From Gammaproteobacteria bacterium (lineage in GTDB: Bacteria; Pseudomonadota; Gammaproteobacteria; Arenicellales; JAOTYS01), in contig JAOTYS010000279.1 in assembly GCA_029861795.1 (NCBI GenBank), positions 1 through 6,208 on the forward strand: DNA of 6,208 nucleotides. Direction: 5' to 3'. The position numbers were made by a program, and so were the translations under genes. Positions within the stretch are counted from its first letter, which is position 1, and every line of letters begins with the position of its first letter. The notes beneath the pieces are model-generated. The model searched no databases. It was not told where the DNA came from and saw nothing but the letters and a program-made list of their open reading frames with translations. Positions 1 to 5,556 of the stretch are shown piece after piece.

Positions 1-2
1 GC

Positions 3-125
3 ATCCACCGTTCCGAGCCGCTGAACGGGGAGTGGGCGGCGGTACTCGAAAGTTTGGCGAGCTGGCGCGCCATTCACACCACGGACATGCTGTGGGACAC
101 ACGCATGTGGGTGAAACCGCTGTGA
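3..125 (+). CDS. C-terminal fragment of an unidentified protein (5' end outside window)
   Basis: This is an open frame entering from the left edge and ending at TGA 123-125. It encodes 40 residues ending in MLWDTRMWVKPL. Almost every third codon position is G or C, which matches the GC-rich coding style of the next genes and makes this the likeliest coding frame here; the other two plus frames lack that bias. The tail is rich in Trp, Leu and Ala, with no domain I can recognise. Oddly, the same frame stays coding-like straight after the stop and becomes the ABC exporter remnant. Either the upstream gene was joined to the exporter by a deletion, or TGA 123 is a nonsense mutation and the ATG at 105 (Met-Trp-Val-Lys-Pro-Leu) was the exporter start. 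Its position in a surface-glycan locus suggests a glycan enzyme, but that is inference only. Confidence 0.45.
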   Translation: MHRSEPLNGEWAAVLESLASWRAIHTTDMLWDTRMWVKPL

Positions 126-771
126 CTGGGCGGCGGTCAGCCGCGCATCATTCCCGCGGTGGCCGTGCTCGGGGTGGTTGCGTCTGTGGCGGAAGGGCTG
201 GGTATCGGCTTGCTGATCCCGTTCCTGTTTTCGCTGACGCAGGGCACGCATGCGGATGGCGGACTGGTGATGCGATGGGTCGATGGTTACGCGGTGCAGT
301 TTGCCGCCGACCTGCGCCTGATTCTCGTTGCAACGATCGCGCTGCTGGTGATCGTCTCCTGTGCGATCAACTTCGCATATCTTCGGGTGCTTTCGTGGTC
401 AACCACGCAGGTCACGCACGACTTGCGGGCGCCGCTTTTGGAGCGATTCGTAAGGCTATCAGACGCCCGTCGGCGTGCGCGGGATGCGGCTCTCTGGTGG
501 CGAGCGGCAGCGCATTGCACTGGCGCGGGCCTTGTTGCGGCAACCGGACATCCCGATCCTCGATGAGGCGACCAATGCGGTGGACAACGCGAGCGAGGCG
601 GTCATCCGTCAGGCCCTCGAGAAGATTGCCGGTTTATTTACCATGATCGTGCACCGTCGATCCAGTATCCGCCACTCTGATCGCGTGGTGGTCATGTCCG
701 CCGGGAGGATCGTCGAGCAGTGTCATCCCGACGAGCTGATCCGCCGCCGTGGCTTCTGCGAGCTGAGCTAG
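126..771 (+). pseudogene. Internally deleted ABC exporter (fused membrane/ATPase domains), polysaccharide- or lipid-type
   Basis: Intact relatives are about 570-600 residue half-transporters with an N-terminal six-helix membrane domain and a C-terminal ATPase that flip lipids or glycolipids across the inner membrane. Here the 5' part (to about 460) reads as the start of the membrane domain: a helix with the motif SVAEGLGIGLLIPFLFSL, a second helix near 310-375, then the loop VTHDLRAPLLERFVRLS. From about 475, in another frame, it becomes the end of the ATPase: signature LSGGERQRIALARALL (490-537), Walker B ILDEATNAVD with the Asp-Glu at 562-567, then an H-loop MIVHRRS that seems two residues shorter than the usual IVIAHR form. 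About four membrane helices, Walker A and the Q-loop are missing, and the two halves are out of frame, so the product cannot work. No normal start codon follows TGA 123 before GTG 159, which lies inside the first conserved segment. It sits 65 bases upstream of the methyltransferase. Confidence 0.88.
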
Positions 772-836
772 CTCGAATCCGTGCCGTCGACGCAGATTGT
801 TGCGGGTTCCGACATTCAAAAATTGAAAGACAATCA

Positions 837-1592
837 ATGAGCAGCCTGATATCGAGAAAACTGGCGAACGTGCGTGCGCGCCTTGTCGATCGCGTTCTGG
901 AATTCAAACCCTTCATCAAGACGTTGAGCATCGGCAGCTGCGATTTACGGTTCTTCTATGCCACTTCGCAGGCGGTGGACTGGTACGACCCGCTGGGCCC
1001 GCATCTGCACGCCGAGTTCGAGTGGTTGCAACAGCGGATTGCGGGACGGGTGGAGACGATCATCGACGCAGGCGCTTACCACGGGTTGTACGCGATGGTG
1101 ATGGCGCGTGCCGCCGCCCCGGGCAGCCGCGTCGTGGCAGTCGATCCGGTAGCGTCCAACGCAGCGATCATGGAGGCGAATTTTGCGATCAACGGGCTCG
1201 ATATTGAGATCGTGCAGGCAGCTGTCAGCGACGCCGACGCGCCGATCAGCTTCACGCGGGAGAGTTGCGGTCGGATCGTCCAGAGCGGCGGTTTGGCGGT
1301 GGCGGGGCGCAAACTGACCTCGATCCTCCCGGAGGCCACCGTGGCGAAGATCGACATCGAGGGGGCCGAGTTCTCCGTTCTGCCGCAACAGATCGATGCC
1401 ATGCCGACTGTCCATACCTGGATCGTCGAAATTCACCCCGACTTCGGCTTTGACCCGGCGATTGTTCTCGATCTGTTTCGCGCCCGGTCTTTCGAATTGC
1501 TAGTACTGAACCGGCAGGCTGCGCGAGTCCAACCGCTTGCGTCCGACGCGCCCTGGACAGAGCGCACGTCGCTGATCGCCTTAGGCCCGTGA
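837..1592 (+). CDS. FkbM-family SAM-dependent methyltransferase
   Basis: A cytoplasmic class I methyltransferase of 251 residues, close to the usual FkbM length. This family typically O-methylates sugars or polyketide hydroxyls using S-adenosylmethionine. Motif I is TIIDAGAYHGLY at residues 74-85, the acidic end of the second strand is VVAVDP at 99-104, and the family hallmark KIDIEGAE is at 171-178, followed by the strand WIVEIHP at 195-201. The ATG at 837 is chosen because a GAAAG ribosome-binding site (825-829) lies 7 bases upstream and the protein then begins just before the domain; upstream in-frame codons overlap the exporter relic in non-conserved sequence. Codons are GC-rich, as in the genes to its left. 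Its stop overlaps the GTG of the truncated dehydratase (GTGA), the mark of an operon. No lesion is visible. The glycan substrate is inferred from context only. Confidence 0.9.
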   Translation: MSSLISRKLANVRARLVDRVLEFKPFIKTLSIGSCDLRFFYATSQAVDWYDPLGPHLHAEFEWLQQRIAGRVETIIDAGAYHGLYAMVMARAAAPGSRVVAVDPVASNAAIMEANFAINGLDIEIVQAAVSDADAPISFTRESCGRIVQSGGLAVAGRKLTSILPEATVAKIDIEGAEFSVLPQQIDAMPTVHTWIVEIHPDFGFDPAIVLDLFRARSFELLVLNRQAARVQPLASDAPWTERTSLIALGP

Positions 1593-1726
1593 GCGCGTCT
1601 TTTTACACAGGTCGTGTGCTTGTCACTGGTGGCGTCGGTTCGGTGGGCCGCGAGGTTGTCCGTCAGCTGCTGCAGACCCGCGGAGTTCGTGTGAATAGCT
1701 TCGTGCAAATTTTCTACGAAACATAA
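1589..1726 (+). pseudogene. N-terminal remnant of an NAD(P)-dependent nucleotide-sugar dehydratase/epimerase
   Basis: The frame starts at GTG 1589, overlapping the methyltransferase stop by four bases (GTGA), so it was translationally coupled. Residues 7-34 form the first strand, glycine loop and first helix of a Rossmann fold, with TGGVGSVGREVVRQLL (13-28) matching the TGGxGSxG pattern of polysaccharide-type dehydratases such as UDP-GlcNAc 4,6-dehydratases and related epimerases. These enzymes are normally over 300 residues; here the similarity stops at about residue 35 (VRV) and the frame ends after ten unrelated residues at TAA 1724-1726. There is no catalytic Tyr-Lys pair and no substrate domain. 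The break coincides with the fall in GC content, so the rest of the gene was probably replaced by incoming DNA. The same frame stays open after TAA to a TAG at 1787-1789 without recognisable content. Family assignment is fairly firm, the exact enzyme is not. Confidence 0.72.
1690..1700. other. Probable recombination junction (GC-rich to AT-richer DNA)
   Basis: Left of about 1690 the DNA is GC-rich with G/C-ending codons; right of it runs of A and T are common and codon use is mixed. The switch falls inside the dehydratase remnant, just after its recognisable residues end. No direct repeat, inverted terminal repeat, integrase or tRNA is visible at the junction, so homologous or illegitimate recombination is more likely than a recognised mobile element. 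The exact base cannot be fixed by eye. Confidence 0.5.
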
Positions 1727-1846
1727 GATTCAATCTACGCTCAAAGCCAAATGGCTGCAATAGCGACTGAGTTCGCGGGGTTGGAGTAGTTGAAAGTAGC
1801 TGGCCGGCATATTCTTAAGCAAGTTTTGCCCAGCAATCTTGAGAAA

Positions 1847-2683
1847 ATGAACCTCCCAAATCTGATTATCATCGGCGCAATGAAGGCGGCAACGACAAGT
1901 TTGCACTACTACTTGAACCTTCATCCAGACGTATCGATGTCGAAAGAAAAGGAGCTGAATTTTTTTACCGAAGGAAACTGGGATCTGGGCGTGGAATGGT
2001 ATGCTTCTCAGTTCAATTCGGGAGCCAGGATCCGGGGAGAGACGTCCCCCGCCTACACCAGGTATCCGCTCGAGCGTGACGTGCCCAGAAGAATGAATTC
2101 GGTCGTGCCGGAGGCGAAGTTAATCTATCTACTCCGAGATCCAATTGAGCGACTGATCTCGCAATACGTTCACAGAATAGCTGACGGCCGAGAAACACGA
2201 CCTTTTGAAGATGCCCTGGCAGAGTTGCGTGACAATCCATATATTGTCCTCAGTCAGTACTTCATGCAACTACAGCAGTTTCTCCGGTTCTATGAGACAA
2301 CGAGCATCTTGATAGTCACGCAAGAGGATTTGCGCAATAACCCCCGAGATACGATGAGCTCGATATTCAGATTCTTGGAAGTCGATGATGCTTTTTATAG
2401 CGAGCACTTTAAGACTATCAGGCACAAGTCGGCCTGGAAAAAAAGGAGAAAGAATGGAATTGGTCTGTATTTGGCCCAGACGTCTCTCATGAAAAACATT
2501 GAGAAGCTTCCATTTTCAATTCGTTCCAATGTAGCTTGGTTTCTCTATCTGCCATTCTCAAAGAGAGTCTCCAGACCGCATGTCAGCACGTTGTTAAAGC
2601 AGCGGATAATCGATTACTTGCAAGACGACATAGATCGGCTGAGAAGGTTTACAACGTACAAGTTTGAGGACTGGTGTCTCTAA
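1847..2683 (+). CDS. PAPS-dependent sulfotransferase
   Basis: A bacterial sulfotransferase that would move a sulfuryl group from 3'-phosphoadenosine 5'-phosphosulfate to an acceptor hydroxyl or amine, probably a sugar of a surface glycan given its neighbours. From ATG 1847 it has 278 residues. The 5'-phosphosulfate loop is IIGAMKAATTSL (residues 8-19), a GETSPAYT segment (64-71) resembles the catalytic Glu region of heparan-type enzymes, and the 3'-phosphate-binding motif is YLLRDPIERLISQYVH (94-109). The end, DDIDRLRRFTTYKFEDW, is typical of the family's C-terminal helix and tail. A TTG at 1790 would add 19 residues and has a GGAG only three bases upstream; ATG is preferred because relatives begin a few residues before the loop, but its own ribosome site is weak. 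Codons are AT-richer than those of the genes on the left, which suggests transfer. The frame is intact. Confidence 0.9.
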   Translation: MNLPNLIIIGAMKAATTSLHYYLNLHPDVSMSKEKELNFFTEGNWDLGVEWYASQFNSGARIRGETSPAYTRYPLERDVPRRMNSVVPEAKLIYLLRDPIERLISQYVHRIADGRETRPFEDALAELRDNPYIVLSQYFMQLQQFLRFYETTSILIVTQEDLRNNPRDTMSSIFRFLEVDDAFYSEHFKTIRHKSAWKKRRKNGIGLYLAQTSLMKNIEKLPFSIRSNVAWFLYLPFSKRVSRPHVSTLLKQRIIDYLQDDIDRLRRFTTYKFEDWCL

Positions 2684-2712
2684 CGCAAAGATCTCATCTC
2701 GTCGTGGTATGA

Positions 2713-3045
2713 GAAAAGGGGGGGCATGATAGAGAAAAAACGCTGCAACTGTCGGTCATCCTGCTAACACATGCACATGCGAATGCGAATGCGGGTCGAA
2801 GAATTCCCATCCATTTGCTTCCACACCAGGCCTTCGGCCGCAAACTCGCCAGAGTCTGTTTTGCATTGCTACAAAATGAGACCGACTTCAACTCAAATCT
2901 CCCACTTAAAGGTTGAGCGTTAACGATAGAATCTATACTCATGCCCCCGTGGGTCGACAATCGGGAGGGTAACTCGTCACACCTGTTGCCCGACCTTTCA
3001 GAGCCGCACGCTAATCCGATACACCTGGATCTGTCCGACAAATAG
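2713..3045 (+). pseudogene. Possible decayed gene of unknown family in the 374-base gap
   Basis: No intact gene lies between 2684 and 3057. One plus frame (codons beginning 2713) nevertheless reads like protein: 67 open codons to TGA 2914-2916, including RRIPIHLLPHQAFGRKLARV and FALLQNETDF, then 42 more codons to TAG 3043-3045, including MPPWVDNREGNSSHLL and HANPIHLDLSDK. The final TAG overlaps the AGGAG of the next gene, as in coupled operon genes, which supports a former gene ending there. No clear start codon is seen, and the first part contains a hexamer repeat. The 'VDNREG' region and the helix before it recall cell-wall amidase folds only loosely, so I assign no function. The alternative is plain non-coding DNA that happens to be open. 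Confidence 0.3.
2769..2792. repeat. Short tandem hexamer array (4 units)
   Basis: Two ACATGC units are followed by two GAATGC units, all sharing the ATGC end. In the favoured plus frame the array encodes alternating His-Ala and Asn-Ala. It is consistent with local slippage, and I see no partner copy elsewhere in the window. Confidence 0.6.
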
Positions 3046-3048
3046 GAG
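3044..3048 (+). promoter_or_regulatory. Ribosome-binding site of the glycosyltransferase gene
   Basis: AGGAG lies nine bases before GTG 3058 and overlaps the TAG stop at 3043-3045 of the frame above. It is one of the clearest Shine-Dalgarno sequences in the window, and it decides the GTG start over the later in-frame ATG at 3175. Confidence 0.7.
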
Positions 3049-3057
3049 CTGGGCTAA

Positions 3058-4104
3058 GTGCTTGGTCAGTCATCATCTTATCACTCAAGAAACAAGCCAG
3101 CTACCGTCTTTCACTGGGAAGAGGCGATTGCTTTCACAAAGCACAAAGTCGTGATAACTCCGCATTTCCGTGAGATGATCCCATTAAGATCCTCTCATCG
3201 GTCGATCGACTGGCTACTTTTTGAGATTCGCAATCTGCTCGCCCATCTTCTCATTTTGCCTATTGTGTTAAGAAATTATCACGCAGACTTGATATTGGTG
3301 CAGTATTTTAGATCCAAGACGCTTCTAGCGACAACGATAGGGTTATGGCTCTTTCGCAAAAAGCTACTCTTCATAATTCATCGTAATATACAGTTGGCAC
3401 ACGTTCGGCCACGAGAGCGTTTGTATTTTAATCTTCTTTGTCGTCTTGGATTTCAGTTTGGCTTTCTGGAAGCAGCGGACGGGCTAGCCGAACTCGGCGT
3501 CGAGTTTCGCGAGCGACAGTTTCTCATGTTGCCGCTGCCCGTCTATCCAAAGCTAGCGCGGGGTAGCAAAGAAAGGCGAGTCGGCCCGCCCGCGATTGGG
3601 GTGATCGGACGTGAGTTGCCTGAGAAGAACACGGATCAACTGCTGAATCTTCTTGTTGGCTGGCGGGCCAGCGGCGACCTCTCCGCCGAAATCATCCTGG
3701 GGTCCAATGACGCTCGAGTGCTGGAGACTTGGGCACAGAAGGGTGTAACAACAGTGCAAACGATGGATTATCAGGACTACTTACGGTCTGTATCGGGTGT
3801 CGATGTGCTTTTGATCTATTATGATAAATTGCATTATTTTTACCGCAGCAGTGGCGTTATTCACGAGGCGGCGTGCGTAGGTACAGCCGTCGTTTGCCCA
3901 GATTTTCCCGTGTTCAGGTATCAGGTGACGCAGCCGGTCCGGGTTGGCGCGTTGTTTCAATGCGTTGAGGGGATGCTGCCGGCGATTCAAAGCGCCCTCG
4001 AGATCGCGAGGTCCGAGCCTGACAATTTCAAGGTGTGGGCGAAAGCGCGGTGCCCCGAAGAGTTCAGTCGGCGGATTGATCGCTTCATCGAGAAGCGCTT
4101 GTAA
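3058..4104 (+). CDS. GT-B-type glycosyltransferase (glycosyltransferase family 4-like)
   Basis: A 348-residue protein with the two-domain GT-B layout. The N-terminal half alternates strands and helices, with hydrophobic stretches around residues 60-72 and 88-108 (LFIIHRN at 104-110), compatible with peripheral membrane attachment. A linker near 165-178 leads to the C-terminal Rossmann domain, which opens with AIGVIGRELPEKNTDQLLNL (179-198). The donor-binding element SSGVIHEAACVGTAVVCPD (264-282) follows VDVLLIYY (248-255) and corresponds to the GT4 region in which Glu binds the nucleotide sugar and a Gly-x-x-Val-Val segment follows; here Glu270 is present. The enzyme would transfer a sugar from a nucleotide donor during surface polysaccharide assembly; donor and acceptor are unknown. 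The GTG start is fixed by AGGAG at 3044. The protein ends in a basic tail (RFIEKRL), and the frame is undamaged. Confidence 0.82.
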   Translation: MLGQSSSYHSRNKPATVFHWEEAIAFTKHKVVITPHFREMIPLRSSHRSIDWLLFEIRNLLAHLLILPIVLRNYHADLILVQYFRSKTLLATTIGLWLFRKKLLFIIHRNIQLAHVRPRERLYFNLLCRLGFQFGFLEAADGLAELGVEFRERQFLMLPLPVYPKLARGSKERRVGPPAIGVIGRELPEKNTDQLLNLLVGWRASGDLSAEIILGSNDARVLETWAQKGVTTVQTMDYQDYLRSVSGVDVLLIYYDKLHYFYRSSGVIHEAACVGTAVVCPDFPVFRYQVTQPVRVGALFQCVEGMLPAIQSALEIARSEPDNFKVWAKARCPEEFSRRIDRFIEKRL

Positions 4105-4124
4105 TTACGCCCAGCTTCTTTTTA

Positions 4125-4137
4125 CCCGCCGGGCGGG
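4125..4137. repeat. GC-rich hairpin after the glycosyltransferase gene
   Basis: A perfect CCCGC / GCGGG stem with a CGG loop lies 21 bases after the glycosyltransferase stop, between two genes that face each other. A T-run lies before it on the plus strand (4116-4123 region) rather than after it, so it does not make a standard intrinsic terminator for either strand, although its position would suit one. Confidence 0.4.
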
Positions 4138-4187
4138 CTAGACAAACCGTCAGCCCGAACAAAACTGCTCCAAAGGCCTTCATAGGC

Positions 4188-4912
4188 TTATCTATTCATG
4201 ACTGCAGTTACTTTCGGTTTTGCATATTTTCCGACCAAAGCGTCGGCCATAATTTGATCATATTTCCCGCTCTCTTTGAGCCGTTTCAGCCCTTCATTGA
4301 ACAAATCGCGCATCTGCTCGTTTCCCGGAATTTTCTTGCTGAGCAGCAGATGCATTGGCTGAACGTGTATGGGTTTTTCATGGTGAGTGAACAGATTCGC
4401 CTCCTCTTCAGGAAACGTGTCACGGATTTGCGCATAAGTCACCATGATCTCTCCGGGGAACACTTGGACGCGTTCCTTCAACAGGATTTTCAAATTGACT
4501 TCGTCGCTCCTGGCTCGAACGGTGCGGATGAGGCCGGCTTCTTCAGCCGCTTCAAAATCTTCGCCGTAGAAATACTCCGCTGTCCCGCCGATCTTGACGT
4601 CTTTCAAGTCTTCCATTGACGTCCAATCGAACTGGGGTTTCTTGAGATGAAAGAAGACGAACTTTGACGGGACCACTGGATCCGTGTAGAAAAAGTGCTT
4701 TCGTCACTCTTCGGAATCGACCCAAACCGCAGTGCCGTTCCACACGCCGTCTCTGGCGAGTTTCATAGATCGTGTCCATGGGAAAAAACCGTACTCGACC
4801 TCAATGCCGACAAGCGCGTTACCGCAAGCTAAAGATAGAGCGAGGGAGAGAGCGAAGGTAATAAGTGTGCGATTCGGGGACGCAAGTAAGCAATCAACTC
4901 TTTTCTCTTCAT
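4188..4912 (-). pseudogene. Decayed family-3 extracellular solute-binding protein
   Basis: Read on the minus strand from ATG 4912, preceded by a strong AGGAGG seven bases away, the gene begins MKRKELIAYLR. The continuing signal peptide (TLITFALSLALSLACGNA) lies in another frame, so a one-base shift has occurred, plausibly in the G-run at 4876-4879. The mature part then jumps directly to GIEVEYGFFPWTRSMKLARD, lacking the roughly 40 residues that normally form the first ligand-binding lobe. An in-frame TGA at plus 4704-4706 follows DSEE where relatives often have Arg (CGA to TGA fits). After it the frame continues intact: KHFFYTDPVVPSKFVFFHLK, a KIGGTAEYFYG segment, and the C-terminal helices ending at TAA 4188. 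Such proteins capture amino acids or similar small solutes in the periplasm for an ABC importer. No importer genes are nearby. With three separate lesions the gene is certainly dead. It faces the glycosyltransferase tail to tail. Confidence 0.88.
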
Positions 4913-4938
4913 GATATTTCCTCCTTAGAAATATCATG
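4910..4938 (-). promoter_or_regulatory. Perfect inverted repeat around the ribosome-binding site and start codon of the solute-binding relic
   Basis: The arms CATGATATTT (4910-4919) and AAATATCATG (4929-4938) are exact reverse complements, separated by nine bases. On the minus-strand transcript the loop holds AGGAGG, while the AUG start is the last three bases of the 3' arm, paired to CAU. Such a hairpin could hold the start codon closed and control translation; as DNA it could equally be a dimer-binding operator. Both are inference; the symmetry itself is seen directly. Unlike the coding part, this element shows no damage. Confidence 0.55.
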
Positions 4939-4982
4939 AAAAATAGAACCGCCGTGTTGAGTCTCGCCCCATCAGATACCAA

Positions 4983-5036
4983 CCGGATACTGTTTGATCA
5001 TACATATGGTTTAAGCTTTTAAACATCCATATCCGG
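4983..5036. repeat. Nested imperfect palindrome between the two solute-binding relics
   Basis: Outer arms CCGGATA (4983-4989) and TATCCGG (5030-5036) enclose ATATGG (5004-5009) with CCATAT (5027-5032), and a perfect inner hairpin GTTTAA-GCTT-TTAAAC (5009-5024). The inner and outer right-hand arms share bases 5030-5032, so they would be alternative rather than simultaneous pairings at that point. No T-run follows, so it is not an intrinsic terminator. It lies in the AT-rich divergent gap, where promoters or operators of the former genes would be expected. Confidence 0.4.
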
Positions 5037-5055
5037 CCTCAAAATGGCTTCTTGA

Positions 5056-5372
5056 GTTCTGCATCCGCAGAGAAACTATGAAGAAGTCAAAACTGATGAG
5101 TTAAACTTCAAGAAACTGGACAGGGTCGAATAGACTATATCGTCACGAGTTACTCAAATGGCATCATGTTAACTAAAGAAATGGGGCTCACAGCCAAAAT
5201 ACAACCTCTGCCAACGCCCATCATTAAGGAAGATGACCTGTACATTATCTTTAGCAAGAAGACGATATCCCCCGAGTTTGTGGAGCGGTTTTCGACGGTA
5301 CTCAGAGCATTTAAAAAAACTGATTCCTATCGTGTTATCTACGAAAAATACTTCGGGCTACCATACCGATAG
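5056..5372 (+). pseudogene. C-terminal fragment of a second family-3 solute-binding protein, frameshifted
   Basis: The recognisable part begins after a stop at 5053-5055, with NYEEVKTDELNFKKLD in one frame. It switches near 5122-5124 to a second frame with GRIDYIVTSYSNGIMLTKEM and continues to FSKKTISPEF, the helix FVERFSTVLRAFKKTDSYRV and the end EKYFGLPYR at TAG 5370-5372. Restoring one base (for example AAG for AG, giving Asp-Lys-Gly-Arg) rejoins the frames, so a single-base deletion is the simplest lesion. This is the final third of the fold: the strand and helix that return to lobe 1 and the closing C-terminal helix. The signal peptide and first two thirds are absent. An ATG at 5166 could start a 68-residue peptide, but it lies inside the conserved fold and is not credible as a gene. 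The sequence differs from the minus-strand relic, so the two were paralogues, not a duplication in place. Confidence 0.82.
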
Positions 5373-5419
5373 CGGAATTGGCGGGGACTTTCGCTAGAGA
5401 TTTAACTAGACATTCCGCT
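5371..5419. repeat. 8-bp inverted repeat after the second solute-binding relic
   Basis: AGCGGAAT (5371-5378, overlapping the TAG stop) and ATTCCGCT (5412-5419) are exact reverse complements, 33 bases apart. The loop is long and no T-run follows, so terminator function is doubtful; it may be chance or a decayed element end. Confidence 0.3.
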
Positions 5420-5470
5420 TCATACCCGATTGCTCAATTTAGACGAGAGATGATTATTTTGTTTGTTGTT

Positions 5471-5488
5471 ACCCATCGGGCAATGGGT
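5471..5488. repeat. Small hairpin upstream of the membrane protein gene
   Basis: ACCCAT (5471-5476) and ATGGGT (5483-5488) pair exactly around a six-base loop. It lies about 70 bases before the likely GTG start, in the only non-coding leader of that gene. No known riboswitch or leader is recognised, and function is unproven. Confidence 0.3.
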
Positions 5489-5556
5489 CGGAATGTAATT
5501 ATGGGTTCACCAACGCGTTGACGGCTATTTTTTTGAGGTTGAGAATTAAAGAGATT

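Noticed and set aside
32..646. Long plus-strand open frame of 204 codons
   Set aside because: It is the out-of-phase shadow of GC-rich coding sequence: rich in Arg, Gly, His and Cys, with no domain, while the other plus frames carry clear exporter motifs.
945..1436. Minus-strand open frame opposite the methyltransferase
   Set aside because: It lies antisense to conserved SAM-binding and KIDIEGAE motifs, and is a typical GC-rich shadow.
1751..1789. Twelve-codon leader peptide directly before TTG 1790
   Set aside because: It has no ribosome-binding site and no regulatory feature such as a codon run or attenuator hairpin; likely chance.
2694..3041. Minus-strand open frame of 115 codons filling the gap
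   Set aside because: Composition is Ser, Cys and Arg rich with no recognisable fold and no convincing ribosome site (though long for chance); the plus frame reads better as protein. It remains a minor possibility.
4125..4137. Intrinsic terminator between the facing genes
   Set aside because: The stem is good, but the T-run precedes it on the plus strand, and A residues rather than T follow on the minus strand.
4704..4706. In-frame TGA read as selenocysteine or as a reassigned codon
   Set aside because: The gene also has a frameshift and a missing segment, TGA is used as a normal stop in the methyltransferase, and no selenocysteine element is evident.
5166..5372. Small independent 68-residue gene
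   Set aside because: Its sequence is the middle and end of a solute-binding C-terminal domain, with homologous residues continuing upstream of the ATG.
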